Shown here one piece after another: positions 17,284 through 24,546 of a DNA stretch of 64,000 nucleotides. The notes under the pieces are model-generated. The model saw only the letters and a program-made list of their open reading frames with translations. It was not told the origin of the DNA and made no database searches. The stretch is taken from contig NZ_JASCTH010000018.1 in NCBI RefSeq assembly GCF_030009775.1, forward strand, positions 1 through 64,000, written 5' to 3'. Origin of the DNA: Actinoplanes sandaracinus (GTDB lineage Bacteria; Actinomycetota; Actinomycetes; Mycobacteriales; Micromonosporaceae). The position numbers and the translations under genes were made by a program. Numbering within the stretch: position 1 is the stretch's first letter; the number at the start of each line of letters is the position of its first letter.

Positions 17284-17736
17284 ATGCAGGCACGCATGAA
17301 GAACCCCGTCACGCTGATCCCCGCCGCGATGCAGCCGATCCAGGAGCTGATCAAGGCCGCCCACTCGCAGAACGTCCCGCAGGAGATCATGGAGCTGGTG
17401 CACCTGCGGGTCAGCCAGGTCAACGGTTGCAGCTTCTGCGTCGACGGCGGCGTCAAGAGCCTCCGCAAGCTCGGCGTCAGCGACGAGCGGATCGGCCTGG
17501 TCGCGGCGTGGCGGGAGACCTCGTACTACACCGACGCGGAACGCGCCGCGCTCGCCTTGGCCGAATCGGCCACCCGGCTCGCCGACCGCACCGACGCCGT
17601 CCCCGACGACGTGTGGGCCGCCGCCACCGAGCACTTCGAGGAGCAGCAGCTCGCGTCGATCCTGATCTGGATCGCCGTGACGAACCTGTTCAACCGCCTC
17701 AACGCCCCGATCCGCCAGATCGCCGGTTCCTGGTGA
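17284..17736 (+). CDS. Carboxymuconolactone decarboxylase / AhpD-family protein
   Basis: A 150-aa all-helical protein with the AhpD core motif VNGCSFCVDGGVKSLRKLG, whose C-x-x-C (CSFC, about residues 51-54) plus downstream acid and His-like positions form the redox site in AhpD peroxidase partners. The remainder (DAERAALALAESATRLAD; LASILIWIAVTNLFNRL) fits the family. Members act as alkylhydroperoxidase-like reductases or, without the Cys pair, as decarboxylases; the intact CxxC favours the former. It is divergent from the AfsR-type gene, so it may be its direct target, and its stop overlaps the next gene. Confidence 0.9.
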   Translation: MQARMKNPVTLIPAAMQPIQELIKAAHSQNVPQEIMELVHLRVSQVNGCSFCVDGGVKSLRKLGVSDERIGLVAAWRETSYYTDAERAALALAESATRLADRTDAVPDDVWAAATEHFEEQQLASILIWIAVTNLFNRLNAPIRQIAGSW

Positions 17737-18041
17737 CCGCCGTGACCACCGCGATCGCGGTCCGCGCGCACGCCTACACCGTCGACCCGGCCGACCTCGA
17801 GGAGTTCCTGGCCCGCCGGGCCTCGCTGATCGGCACGGTTCGCGAGTCCCACCCCGGCCTCACGACGACCGTGCTGGTCCGGCTCGACGACGGCACGTAC
17901 ACCGACACCTGGGTCTGGGCGAGCGGCGCGCAGATGCGGGCCGCCCTCGCCGCCGTCGCCTCCTTCCCCGAGGCCCCTCTGGCCATGGCCCTGACGAAGG
18001 ACGCGACAGCCCGCGACGGCCTGGTAGTAGATCAACGCTGA
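17733..18041 (+). CDS. Small antibiotic-biosynthesis-monooxygenase-like protein
   Basis: A 102-aa protein starting at GTG 17733, overlapping the TGA of the AhpD-like gene by 4 bp, which indicates translational coupling. The sequence (VRAHAYTVDPADLEEFLARRASLI ... TTTVLVRLDDGTYTDTWVWAS ... AALAAVASFPEAPLA) has the beta-alpha-beta pattern of dimeric alpha/beta-barrel (ABM) domains. Its partner suggests a small redox or detoxification pair. The exact reaction cannot be inferred. Confidence 0.7.
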   Translation: MTAVTTAIAVRAHAYTVDPADLEEFLARRASLIGTVRESHPGLTTTVLVRLDDGTYTDTWVWASGAQMRAALAAVASFPEAPLAMALTKDATARDGLVVDQR

Positions 18042-18251
18042 GGAGAGATCGATGGCACAGAACCGGCCCACCCCGGCCGCGCCACCATCGAACTGCCCGG
18101 CCGCCCACCGATCCCGGTCACCCCGCGCCCGCTCGACGGCGCCGCCCGCGACCAGGCGTGGCAGCGGATCACCGCCGCCAACCCGCGAATGACGAAGTAC
18201 CAGCAGAAGTCCGACCGCGAGTACCCCGTCATCCGCCTGGCTCCACGCTGA
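18042..18251 (+). pseudogene. C-terminal relic of F420/deazaflavin-dependent nitroreductase (DUF385)
   Basis: In the frame following the previous stop codon, the DNA encodes GRATIELPGRPPIPVTPRPLD, then AWQRITAANPRMTKYQQKSD and REYPVIRLAPR followed by a stop at 18249. This matches the C-terminal ~60 residues of nitroreductase-family deazaflavin-dependent oxidoreductases (typical full length 130-150 aa). No start codon or N-terminal domain is present: the relic is fused directly behind the monooxygenase-like gene. Its last ~40 bp fall in the direct repeat found again at 23874. Confidence 0.7.
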
Positions 18252-18358
18252 CCCGCACGGCCCGGCCCGGCGACTCACCGCCGGCGCCGGGCCGCAGAAG
18301 CCGCCTTTCCGGTACGGCCGCGCTCAGAACTCGTCGGCCCGGTCGCGTTCGCCGAAGC
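18211..18358. repeat. Left copy of ~140-bp direct repeat flanking the lysX segment
   Basis: This 148-bp stretch holds the last codons of the reductase relic, a spacer and the last ~11 codons (antisense) of a DUF732 lipoprotein gene (FGERDRADEF and stop). It aligns with 23874-24011 at roughly 85-90 percent by eye, with one 9-bp gap. Both copies are in the same orientation and enclose lysX and the two esterase-like genes. Confidence 0.85.
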
Positions 18359-18368
18359 CCTGGCGTCG

Positions 18369-21300
18369 TCAGCGGCTGAGGTCGTCACCGTGGGTTTGTC
18401 GCGCCGTGGGCCGGTTGAGGGGGAATGCCAGCGTGTCGCGGATGCTGCGCCCGGTCAGCATCATGATGAGCCGGTCGACGCCGAGTCCGAGGCCGCCGGT
18501 GGGTGGCATGGCGTACTCGAGGGCTTGCAGGAAGTCCTCATCGAGTTGCATGGCCTCGGGATCTCCGCCGGCGGCGCGCAGTGACTGGGCGGTGAGCCGG
18601 CGGCGTTGCTCGATCGGGTCGATCAGTTCGGTGTAGGCGGTGCCCAGCTCCATGCCGAACGCGACGAGGTCCCAGCGTTCGGCGAGGCGTGGCTCCTGGC
18701 GGTGTGTGCGGGTCAGTGGCGAGACCTCGGTGGGGAAGTCGGTGTAGAAGGTCGGCGCCTGGGTGTGCTTCTCCACCAGCTTCTCGTACATCTCCAAGAC
18801 GATCTGCCCGGCGCTCCAGTCGGGCTGCAACGCCACGCCCGCCGCCGTGGCGAGGCGGCGTAGGTCGGCGATGTCGGTGTCCGGTTCGACCATCGCGCCG
18901 ACGGCGGCCGAGACCGCATCGTGGACCGTCACGACCGGCCACGGCGTGTCCAGATCGATCTCCACGCCGTTGCGACGGGCCACCGGCGCGCCGTGCGCGG
19001 CAGTCGCCGCGGCGAGGATGAGGGTGCGAGCCAGAGTCCGCATGGTCGTGTAGTCGCCGTAGGCCTCGTAGGCCTCGAGCATGCTGAACTCGGGATTATG
19101 GGTGGCGTCCACGCCTTCGTTACGGAAGTCGCGGCCCAGTTCGAAGACCTTCTCCACTCCGCCCACGGCCAGCCTCTTGAGGTAGAGCTCGGGGGCGATG
19201 CGGAGGTACACCGGCATCGCGTACGCATGGCTGTGTGTGACGAAGGGACGCGCGTTGGCGCCTCCGTGCACCGGCTGCAGGATCGGCGTCTCCACCTCCA
19301 AGAAGTCGCGTCCGATGAGGACCGTCCGTAGCGCGTGGACGGCGGCGGACCGGATCCGCAGCATGTCGTGAGCGGCGGGACGCACGATGAGATCGAGGTG
19401 GCGCCGCCGGCTGAGCAGCTCCGGGTCCGCCAGCCCCTGGTGCTTGTCGGGCAGCGGGTGCAGGCACTTCGCGGTGACGGTCCAGGAATCGGCCAGTACG
19501 GAGAGCTCGCCACGGCGGGAGGTGACCACCTCGCCGACGATGCCGACGTGATCCCCCAGGTCCACGCTGCGTCGCCATCGCTGCAGCGGTTGCCGTCCCA
19601 GCCGGTCCCCGGTCAGCATGATCTGCAGGTCGCCGGTGGCGTCACGGACGATCGCGAAACAGACGCCGCCGTGGTCCCGCTGCCGGATGAGGCGCCCGGC
19701 GACGGACACCCTCTGTCCCGTGGCGGTGTCGGGCGTCAAGCCCTCGTGTGCGGCCCGTACCGCGCCGCATGCGTGGGTGCGATCGAATCCAGGCGGGTAC
19801 GGGTCGACGCCCTCCGCGCGAAGCGCCGATATCTTCGCCAGCCTGACCGTGGTCTGTTCGCTGTGTCCGACGGGCGCGGCAGCCTCGGTGACGACCGGTT
19901 CCGGATCGGTCTCGACCTCGGTGGGCACGCGCGGCCGCGGGATCTCGGCTTGCGGCGCCGGCGCCACGGGGGTGAGCCTCCCGCGTCGCAGCAGCGTCAG
20001 CAGGCTGGGGACCCTCAGGAAACCTTCGGCGACAGCTGAGGCGAAGCCGACCTCGGCCAAGTCACGGACGTCCTCGAAGCAGAGGAAACGTGGAATCCAC
20101 TGAGGCTGGTACTTGATGTTGGACCGGTAGATGGATTCCAGCTGAAACCACCGGGACAGGAACAACAGGAACCGCCGCCATGCCAACAGCACCGGCCCCG
20201 CGCCGATGCGCGCGCCCTCCTCGAAGACCGCACGGAAAACGGCGAAGTTGAGGGACACCCGGGTGACGCCGAGCCCCTGCGACTCGGCCATCAACGTGGC
20301 CACCATGAATTCCACGAGACCGTTGTCGATGGTCCGGTCGCGGCGCATGACGTCGAGCGACAATCCGTCGGCGCCCCAGGGAACGAAGGACAGCAACGCC
20401 GCCTCGGTGCCGCCCGGGCCGAGAGCCTCCACGAGAACACAGTCGCCGTCGGCGGGATCACCGAGCCGGCCGAGCGCCATCGAGAACCCCCGCTCGGTCT
20501 CGGTGTCGCGCCACCGCGCCAACAGCGACACGATGCGGTCCATCTCCACGGCGGGGATATCGCGGTGACGGCGGATGCGCACGCGGTAACCGGCCCGCTC
20601 GACCCTGGCTACCGCCTGGCGTACCTGGCGCATCTCCCGGCCTTCGAGGCTGAAGTCCGCGGCATGCAGGATCGCCTCGTCGCCGATTTCCAGGATCCGC
20701 AGCCCGGCCCGGGAGTATGCGGTCGCGCCGGCTTCCCCGGCGCCCATGACAGCCGGCGTCCAGGCATACTCCCGGGCCTCCTGCAACCAAGCCCCGATAG
20801 CGGCCCCCCACGCCTGCCGCTCACCGATCGGGTCGCCACTGGCCAGGCTGACCCCGCCCACCACCCGGTAGGTGATGGCGGCCCGGCCGGAGGGGGCGAA
20901 CACGACCTCCTTGTCGCGCCTCGTCGCGAAGTAACCGAGCGAGTCGTCCTGGCCGTAGGCCTCGATCAGCTTCCGGACCCGGTGCTCCTGCTGGACATCC
21001 ATCGATGCGGCGGCCCGCTGCGAACGCAACAGAACGGCGAACGCGGTGAGCAGGGTCAACGCCCCGAAGAAGCCGAGTACCAGGTTGATCCAGCCGGGCG
21101 CCATTCCGGACCGGTGCACGTGGAGTTCCAGCGCGCCGCCGGTGACCTGCCGGAACGCGTACGCCAGCCCGTGCCGGCCATCATGGCGCGGCGAGTCGGA
21201 GAAGGCTGCCACGAGCCCCCAGCCGATCAGGGTGAAGACCACGATCAGACTTGCCGCGGTGGCGAGGGCTTTCGGCAGACTGGCGTGCTGGACCCGGGCG

Positions 21301-21773
21301 TAGAACTGCTGGTGTGTGCGGGCGAGCAGGATCAGCACGGCAAGGGTGATCAGCAGATTCCCGCTGAGGAACCACAGGTGCCGGGTGGGAGCGTGGACCC
21401 AGCCGGGCGGCCTCTCGACCAGCACGGCCATCAGCAGGGCGTCGGTGACGAGTTGCAGCCCGAAGTAGCCGGTCAGCAACCAGTACGCCACCCGCTTGCG
21501 GTTGTTGACCCCCACGGCCAGCATGGTGAGGAACACCGCGTAGCCGAGGTTCGCCGGCGCCGGCATCAACAGCGCGTCCACCAGCCGGCGCACCGGGAAC
21601 AGGCGGGCGCCGAACGCACCGCCGACCGCGGCCAGCGCACAGACGAGCGCCACCGCGAAGAGCCCCCGGGCGAAGGCCTTGGGCATTCCCGTACGCCAGT
21701 CGGAGCGCGGAGCCTCCAGGACCTCAGGCGGCCGTTCGGCCTGCTCCGTCACCTTTTCCGCTGTGGCACGCAC
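18369..21773 (-). CDS. lysX: Bifunctional lysyl-tRNA synthetase / phosphatidylglycerol lysyltransferase LysX
   Basis: A 1134-aa LysX-type protein. An N-terminal membrane domain with about six or seven segments (residues ~30-265) is followed by the DUF2156 transferase domain (LIEAYGQDDSLGYFATRRDKEVVFAPSG onward, to ~600). A class II LysRS part follows: OB-fold from ~685, motif 2 FELGRDFRNEGVDATHNPEF, motif 3 GLGLGVDRLIMML. It charges tRNA-Lys and transfers lysine to phosphatidylglycerol, lowering membrane negative charge and giving resistance to cationic peptides. GTG 21773 is supported by GGCGGAG 7 nt upstream. The gene is divergent from the esterase pair and lies inside a repeat-bounded segment. 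Confidence 0.95.
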   Translation of the reverse strand: MRATAEKVTEQAERPPEVLEAPRSDWRTGMPKAFARGLFAVALVCALAAVGGAFGARLFPVRRLVDALLMPAPANLGYAVFLTMLAVGVNNRKRVAYWLLTGYFGLQLVTDALLMAVLVERPPGWVHAPTRHLWFLSGNLLITLAVLILLARTHQQFYARVQHASLPKALATAASLIVVFTLIGWGLVAAFSDSPRHDGRHGLAYAFRQVTGGALELHVHRSGMAPGWINLVLGFFGALTLLTAFAVLLRSQRAAASMDVQQEHRVRKLIEAYGQDDSLGYFATRRDKEVVFAPSGRAAITYRVVGGVSLASGDPIGERQAWGAAIGAWLQEAREYAWTPAVMGAGEAGATAYSRAGLRILEIGDEAILHAADFSLEGREMRQVRQAVARVERAGYRVRIRRHRDIPAVEMDRIVSLLARWRDTETERGFSMALGRLGDPADGDCVLVEALGPGGTEAALLSFVPWGADGLSLDVMRRDRTIDNGLVEFMVATLMAESQGLGVTRVSLNFAVFRAVFEEGARIGAGPVLLAWRRFLLFLSRWFQLESIYRSNIKYQPQWIPRFLCFEDVRDLAEVGFASAVAEGFLRVPSLLTLLRRGRLTPVAPAPQAEIPRPRVPTEVETDPEPVVTEAAAPVGHSEQTTVRLAKISALRAEGVDPYPPGFDRTHACGAVRAAHEGLTPDTATGQRVSVAGRLIRQRDHGGVCFAIVRDATGDLQIMLTGDRLGRQPLQRWRRSVDLGDHVGIVGEVVTSRRGELSVLADSWTVTAKCLHPLPDKHQGLADPELLSRRRHLDLIVRPAAHDMLRIRSAAVHALRTVLIGRDFLEVETPILQPVHGGANARPFVTHSHAYAMPVYLRIAPELYLKRLAVGGVEKVFELGRDFRNEGVDATHNPEFSMLEAYEAYGDYTTMRTLARTLILAAATAAHGAPVARRNGVEIDLDTPWPVVTVHDAVSAAVGAMVEPDTDIADLRRLATAAGVALQPDWSAGQIVLEMYEKLVEKHTQAPTFYTDFPTEVSPLTRTHRQEPRLAERWDLVAFGMELGTAYTELIDPIEQRRRLTAQSLRAAGGDPEAMQLDEDFLQALEYAMPPTGGLGLGVDRLIMMLTGRSIRDTLAFPLNRPTARQTHGDDLSR

Positions 21774-21973
21774 CAGAAATCTCCGCCCCCTGTGGTCTGA
21801 CGACACGTGACGATACGAGACCGTCGCCACCTCGATCTCCACGTCGCACAGGGTCACGTAGCGGTGACTCTGCTGATCCGCCGCCGGTCTGACACAACGC
21901 GGTCGACGCCGCACCGTCCGTGGTTGCGCCCGGCGGGGATGATGTCCCCCATGACCCCACAGCAGGCAGCTTC

Positions 21974-22843
21974 ATGAGCCTGACCGGACTTCCGCTGCTC
22001 GTCGTGGTGGCTTTGCTCGCGATCGGATGCGCTGCGGGCACTGTCGTGATGTGGTCACGGCTGCGCCGATGGCGTGTGGTCGTTCGCACGGTGGGCATCC
22101 TGATGACCGAGGCCACAGTGGTGTTGGCTGTGGGACTACAGGTGAATCGGTCGGAGCAGTTCTATCCGACCTGGGCTGCTCTCGCCGGTGACACCGGCAC
22201 GGAATCGGCAGTGGCTCCGGCCCGTGCCGGTGACCTGGACGCCACGTTGGCCCGACGGTCCACGCTGCCATGGCAACCCCCGGAGCTCCCGAGCTGGCAG
22301 CTCGCGAAGGCGCCGACGGTGACCGTGCCGCCGGACTATCTCGCTCAAGGTTCAGCGCGATATCCGGTACTCATCACACTGGGCGGTACCGATGCCGGCG
22401 CCGCCCCGGTGGCCGGCGTGGTGACGCTGACGCTGGCGCCCACCCGGAGCACCACTGCCCAGAACCTGCGCACCCTGGCCGATGCCTTACGCAAGGACAT
22501 CCGTGTCACCGAGGGGGGCTGGGCCATGGTGGCCGGCGCGGACAAGGCCGCGCTCGCCGGAGAGTTCACCCGTGCCCAGCCGGCGCGGTTCCGGGCGCTC
22601 GCCGTGGTGGAGCACTCCAAGGACGCCACGCTGACATCGGTGGGGACCGTGCCTTCCGGAACGGCGCTGGCGGCAGTGCGCCCCGAGACGCCGCCCGGAC
22701 CATCCGGCACCCTGCCACCGGGTGTGGCCGACCTGACCGCCGCCGCGCCGAACGCCTGGCAGACGGCGGTCACCTGGGTCGCCGCGAAGCTCAGCTCACC
22801 CCTGTCCCCGCCTCTGCTCCTACCGACAGCGAGCACCCCATGA
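21974..22843 (+). CDS. Membrane-anchored esterase paralogue lacking the catalytic serine motif
   Basis: A 289-aa protein whose N-terminus (MSLTGLPLLVVVALLAIG ... two membrane segments ... LQVNRSEQFYPTWA) is homologous by eye to that of the next gene (MSLDGTPLLIAVLVAV ... LQLNRMTEVYSTDTE). The extracytoplasmic part keeps the esterase strand order (RYPVLITLGGTDA) but has GWAMVAGADKAALAGE where the neighbour has the G-x-S-x-G elbow, so the nucleophile is missing. Probably a pseudoenzyme arising by tandem duplication. Its stop overlaps the next start (ATGA). It is divergent from lysX. Confidence 0.75.
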   Translation: MSLTGLPLLVVVALLAIGCAAGTVVMWSRLRRWRVVVRTVGILMTEATVVLAVGLQVNRSEQFYPTWAALAGDTGTESAVAPARAGDLDATLARRSTLPWQPPELPSWQLAKAPTVTVPPDYLAQGSARYPVLITLGGTDAGAAPVAGVVTLTLAPTRSTTAQNLRTLADALRKDIRVTEGGWAMVAGADKAALAGEFTRAQPARFRALAVVEHSKDATLTSVGTVPSGTALAAVRPETPPGPSGTLPPGVADLTAAAPNAWQTAVTWVAAKLSSPLSPPLLLPTASTP

Positions 22844-23847
22844 GTCTCGACGGAACACCTCTGCTCATCGCCGTGCTCGTCGCGGTGCCGGTGACGGCCG
22901 TACTGATCGCGGCCGGCTGGGATCGCCGCGGCCGGTGGCGTTGGGCGCTGCGCCTGTTCAGCGTCCTGACCGCCCTTCTCAGCGTCACGGCAGCGGTGCT
23001 GGTGCAGCTCAACCGGATGACAGAGGTGTACTCCACGGATACCGAGGCGCAGACCGAGACGAAACCGGCGTCCGATGCGGTGAACGCGCCGGCGACCAGT
23101 CAGCTCCTCACGTTGACCGTCGCCGGGCCGGCCAGCGGACTCACCATGACCATGTACGCCTACCTGCCCGCGGCATACCGCACCGGTGACCAACGGTTCC
23201 CGGTGATCCAGGCACTGCACGGCTACCCGGGCTCGCCGAGTGCCTGGATCAAGAAGATGCAGGTCCAGTCACAGCTGGACACCGAGATCGCCGCCGGGCG
23301 CATGGCACCGACCGTGGTGCTGTTCCCCTCGCAGACACCTGACCAGCTCCTGGACACCGAATGCACGAATCTGCGTAACGGCCCGCAGACAGAGACGTTC
23401 CTGACCGTCGACGTGCCGGCGTACGCGAAGGAGCATCTGCGCATTCGTGACGACACCCGCTGGGGCCTGATCGGCTTCTCGGCCGGCGGCTACTGCGCCA
23501 GCAGCCTGGCATTGCGCCATCCCACCCAGTACGCGGCCGCTGCCAGCCTGTCCGGGCTGGCCGGACCCGGCATCGTCGTCGGTGACGGTGAGGAAGACAC
23601 CACGCACAACGTGGCCTGGCGACTTCAGAACCTGCCGTCGCCACCTGTGGCGCTCTGGATGGGATGGGGGGCGGACGAGAAGAACGCCCGCCGCGACTCT
23701 CTGCTGGTCGCCCGCGTCGCCCGGCCACCGGTCACCGTCACCACGGCAGTGGTGCCACAGGGCGGTCACAGCTATGCGGTCTGGCGTCAGATGGAAGGCC
23801 CAGCATTCGACTGGCTCTCCGCCCACCTCGCCCGGCCGATGCCCTGA
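22840..23847 (+). CDS. Membrane-anchored putative esterase (alpha/beta hydrolase, esterase D-like)
   Basis: A 335-aa protein with two N-terminal membrane segments (residues ~8-27 and ~38-58) and an extracytoplasmic alpha/beta-hydrolase domain. The oxyanion region is FPVIQALHGYPGSPSAW, the nucleophile elbow GFSAGGYCASSLALRHP (Gly-Phe-Ser-Ala-Gly), and the catalytic His is probably in PQGGHSYAVWRQM. This matches the putative esterase family that includes esterase D and mycolyltransferases. Next to lysX, it may hydrolyse or remodel aminoacylated lipids; that is inference. It is translationally coupled to the inactive paralogue. Confidence 0.82.
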   Translation: MSLDGTPLLIAVLVAVPVTAVLIAAGWDRRGRWRWALRLFSVLTALLSVTAAVLVQLNRMTEVYSTDTEAQTETKPASDAVNAPATSQLLTLTVAGPASGLTMTMYAYLPAAYRTGDQRFPVIQALHGYPGSPSAWIKKMQVQSQLDTEIAAGRMAPTVVLFPSQTPDQLLDTECTNLRNGPQTETFLTVDVPAYAKEHLRIRDDTRWGLIGFSAGGYCASSLALRHPTQYAAAASLSGLAGPGIVVGDGEEDTTHNVAWRLQNLPSPPVALWMGWGADEKNARRDSLLVARVARPPVTVTTAVVPQGGHSYAVWRQMEGPAFDWLSAHLARPMP

Positions 23848-23873
23848 CCCCGGTGGCCGCCCGCCATCGCGCC

Positions 23874-24011
23874 CCGACCGCGAATACCCGCGTCATTCGC
23901 CTGGTCCACGCTGACCCGCACGGCCCGGCCCCTCGACTCACCGCCGGCACCGGACCGACTTTCCGGTACGCCGCGGTCAGAACTCGTCGACGCGGTCGCG
24001 CTCGCCGAAGC
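23874..24011. repeat. Right copy of ~140-bp direct repeat flanking the lysX segment
   Basis: This is the partner of 18211-18358. It repeats the end of the reductase relic in degraded form (the Arg-Glu-Tyr-Pro region and the TGA are still readable), the spacer and the 3' end of the DUF732 lipoprotein gene, which is intact only on this side. Confidence 0.85.
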
Positions 24012-24423
24012 AGGTGGTGTCGATCGCCAGCTTGACCAGCTCGCGGGCCGTAGCGTGGTCGGTCGCCTCGGCGTCGACGGTCCCCAGCGTCCGGGTGGCC
24101 GTCACGATGTCGTCGGCGCTCCGGCCGGCGATCAGATCGGCGCAGGCGGTGTCGGCGATCGCCTGGATCTCCTCGTCCCGCCGGTCGACGGCGACCTCGG
24201 GCAGTCTCGCCCGGACCACCGCCACGAAACCGTCCGGCCCGCTCGCCGTCCCCGGGTTCGCCGCCGTCGCGGCCACACTCGTCGCGGGCGCCGCCGGAGC
24301 GGTGGCCGCCGCCGCGGCGGAGGTCGCCGCGGGGGCTTCCGGCGCCCTGTCCGAGCAGCCGGCGAGCACACACACGGCCACCGTCACCGCCGCCACCATC
24401 GGCCACCGTCGCCGCATCGTCAC
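23977..24423 (-). CDS. DUF732-type lipoprotein
   Basis: A 148-aa secreted lipoprotein. The signal peptide ends in a lipobox LAGC (Cys23), followed by an Ala/Pro-rich linker. The C-terminal ~80 residues (FVAVVRARLPEVAVDRRDEE ... ADTACADLIAG ... ARELVKLAIDTTCFGE) match DUF732, a helical domain with two conserved Cys common in actinobacterial exported proteins. The function is unknown. Its last codons are duplicated at 18324-18358, so the ancestral neighbour of this gene was the deazaflavin reductase now broken at 18042. Confidence 0.82.
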   Translation of the reverse strand: MTMRRRWPMVAAVTVAVCVLAGCSDRAPEAPAATSAAAAATAPAAPATSVAATAANPGTASGPDGFVAVVRARLPEVAVDRRDEEIQAIADTACADLIAGRSADDIVTATRTLGTVDAEATDHATARELVKLAIDTTCFGERDRVDEF

Positions 24424-24546
24424 ACCCCTGTCAGGTCAGCCCGTCGCTCAAGATCCCAGGAGGGTAAACGAGCCGCGACCTCCCACCGTCGTCACACCTC
24501 ACCCACTCGGGGCGCCCGGCAACGCCGACGCGAGCGACGTCGCGGG

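Noticed and set aside
18211..18358. Terminal inverted repeats of a transposon
   Set aside because: The two copies are in direct orientation, and no transposase is encoded between them.
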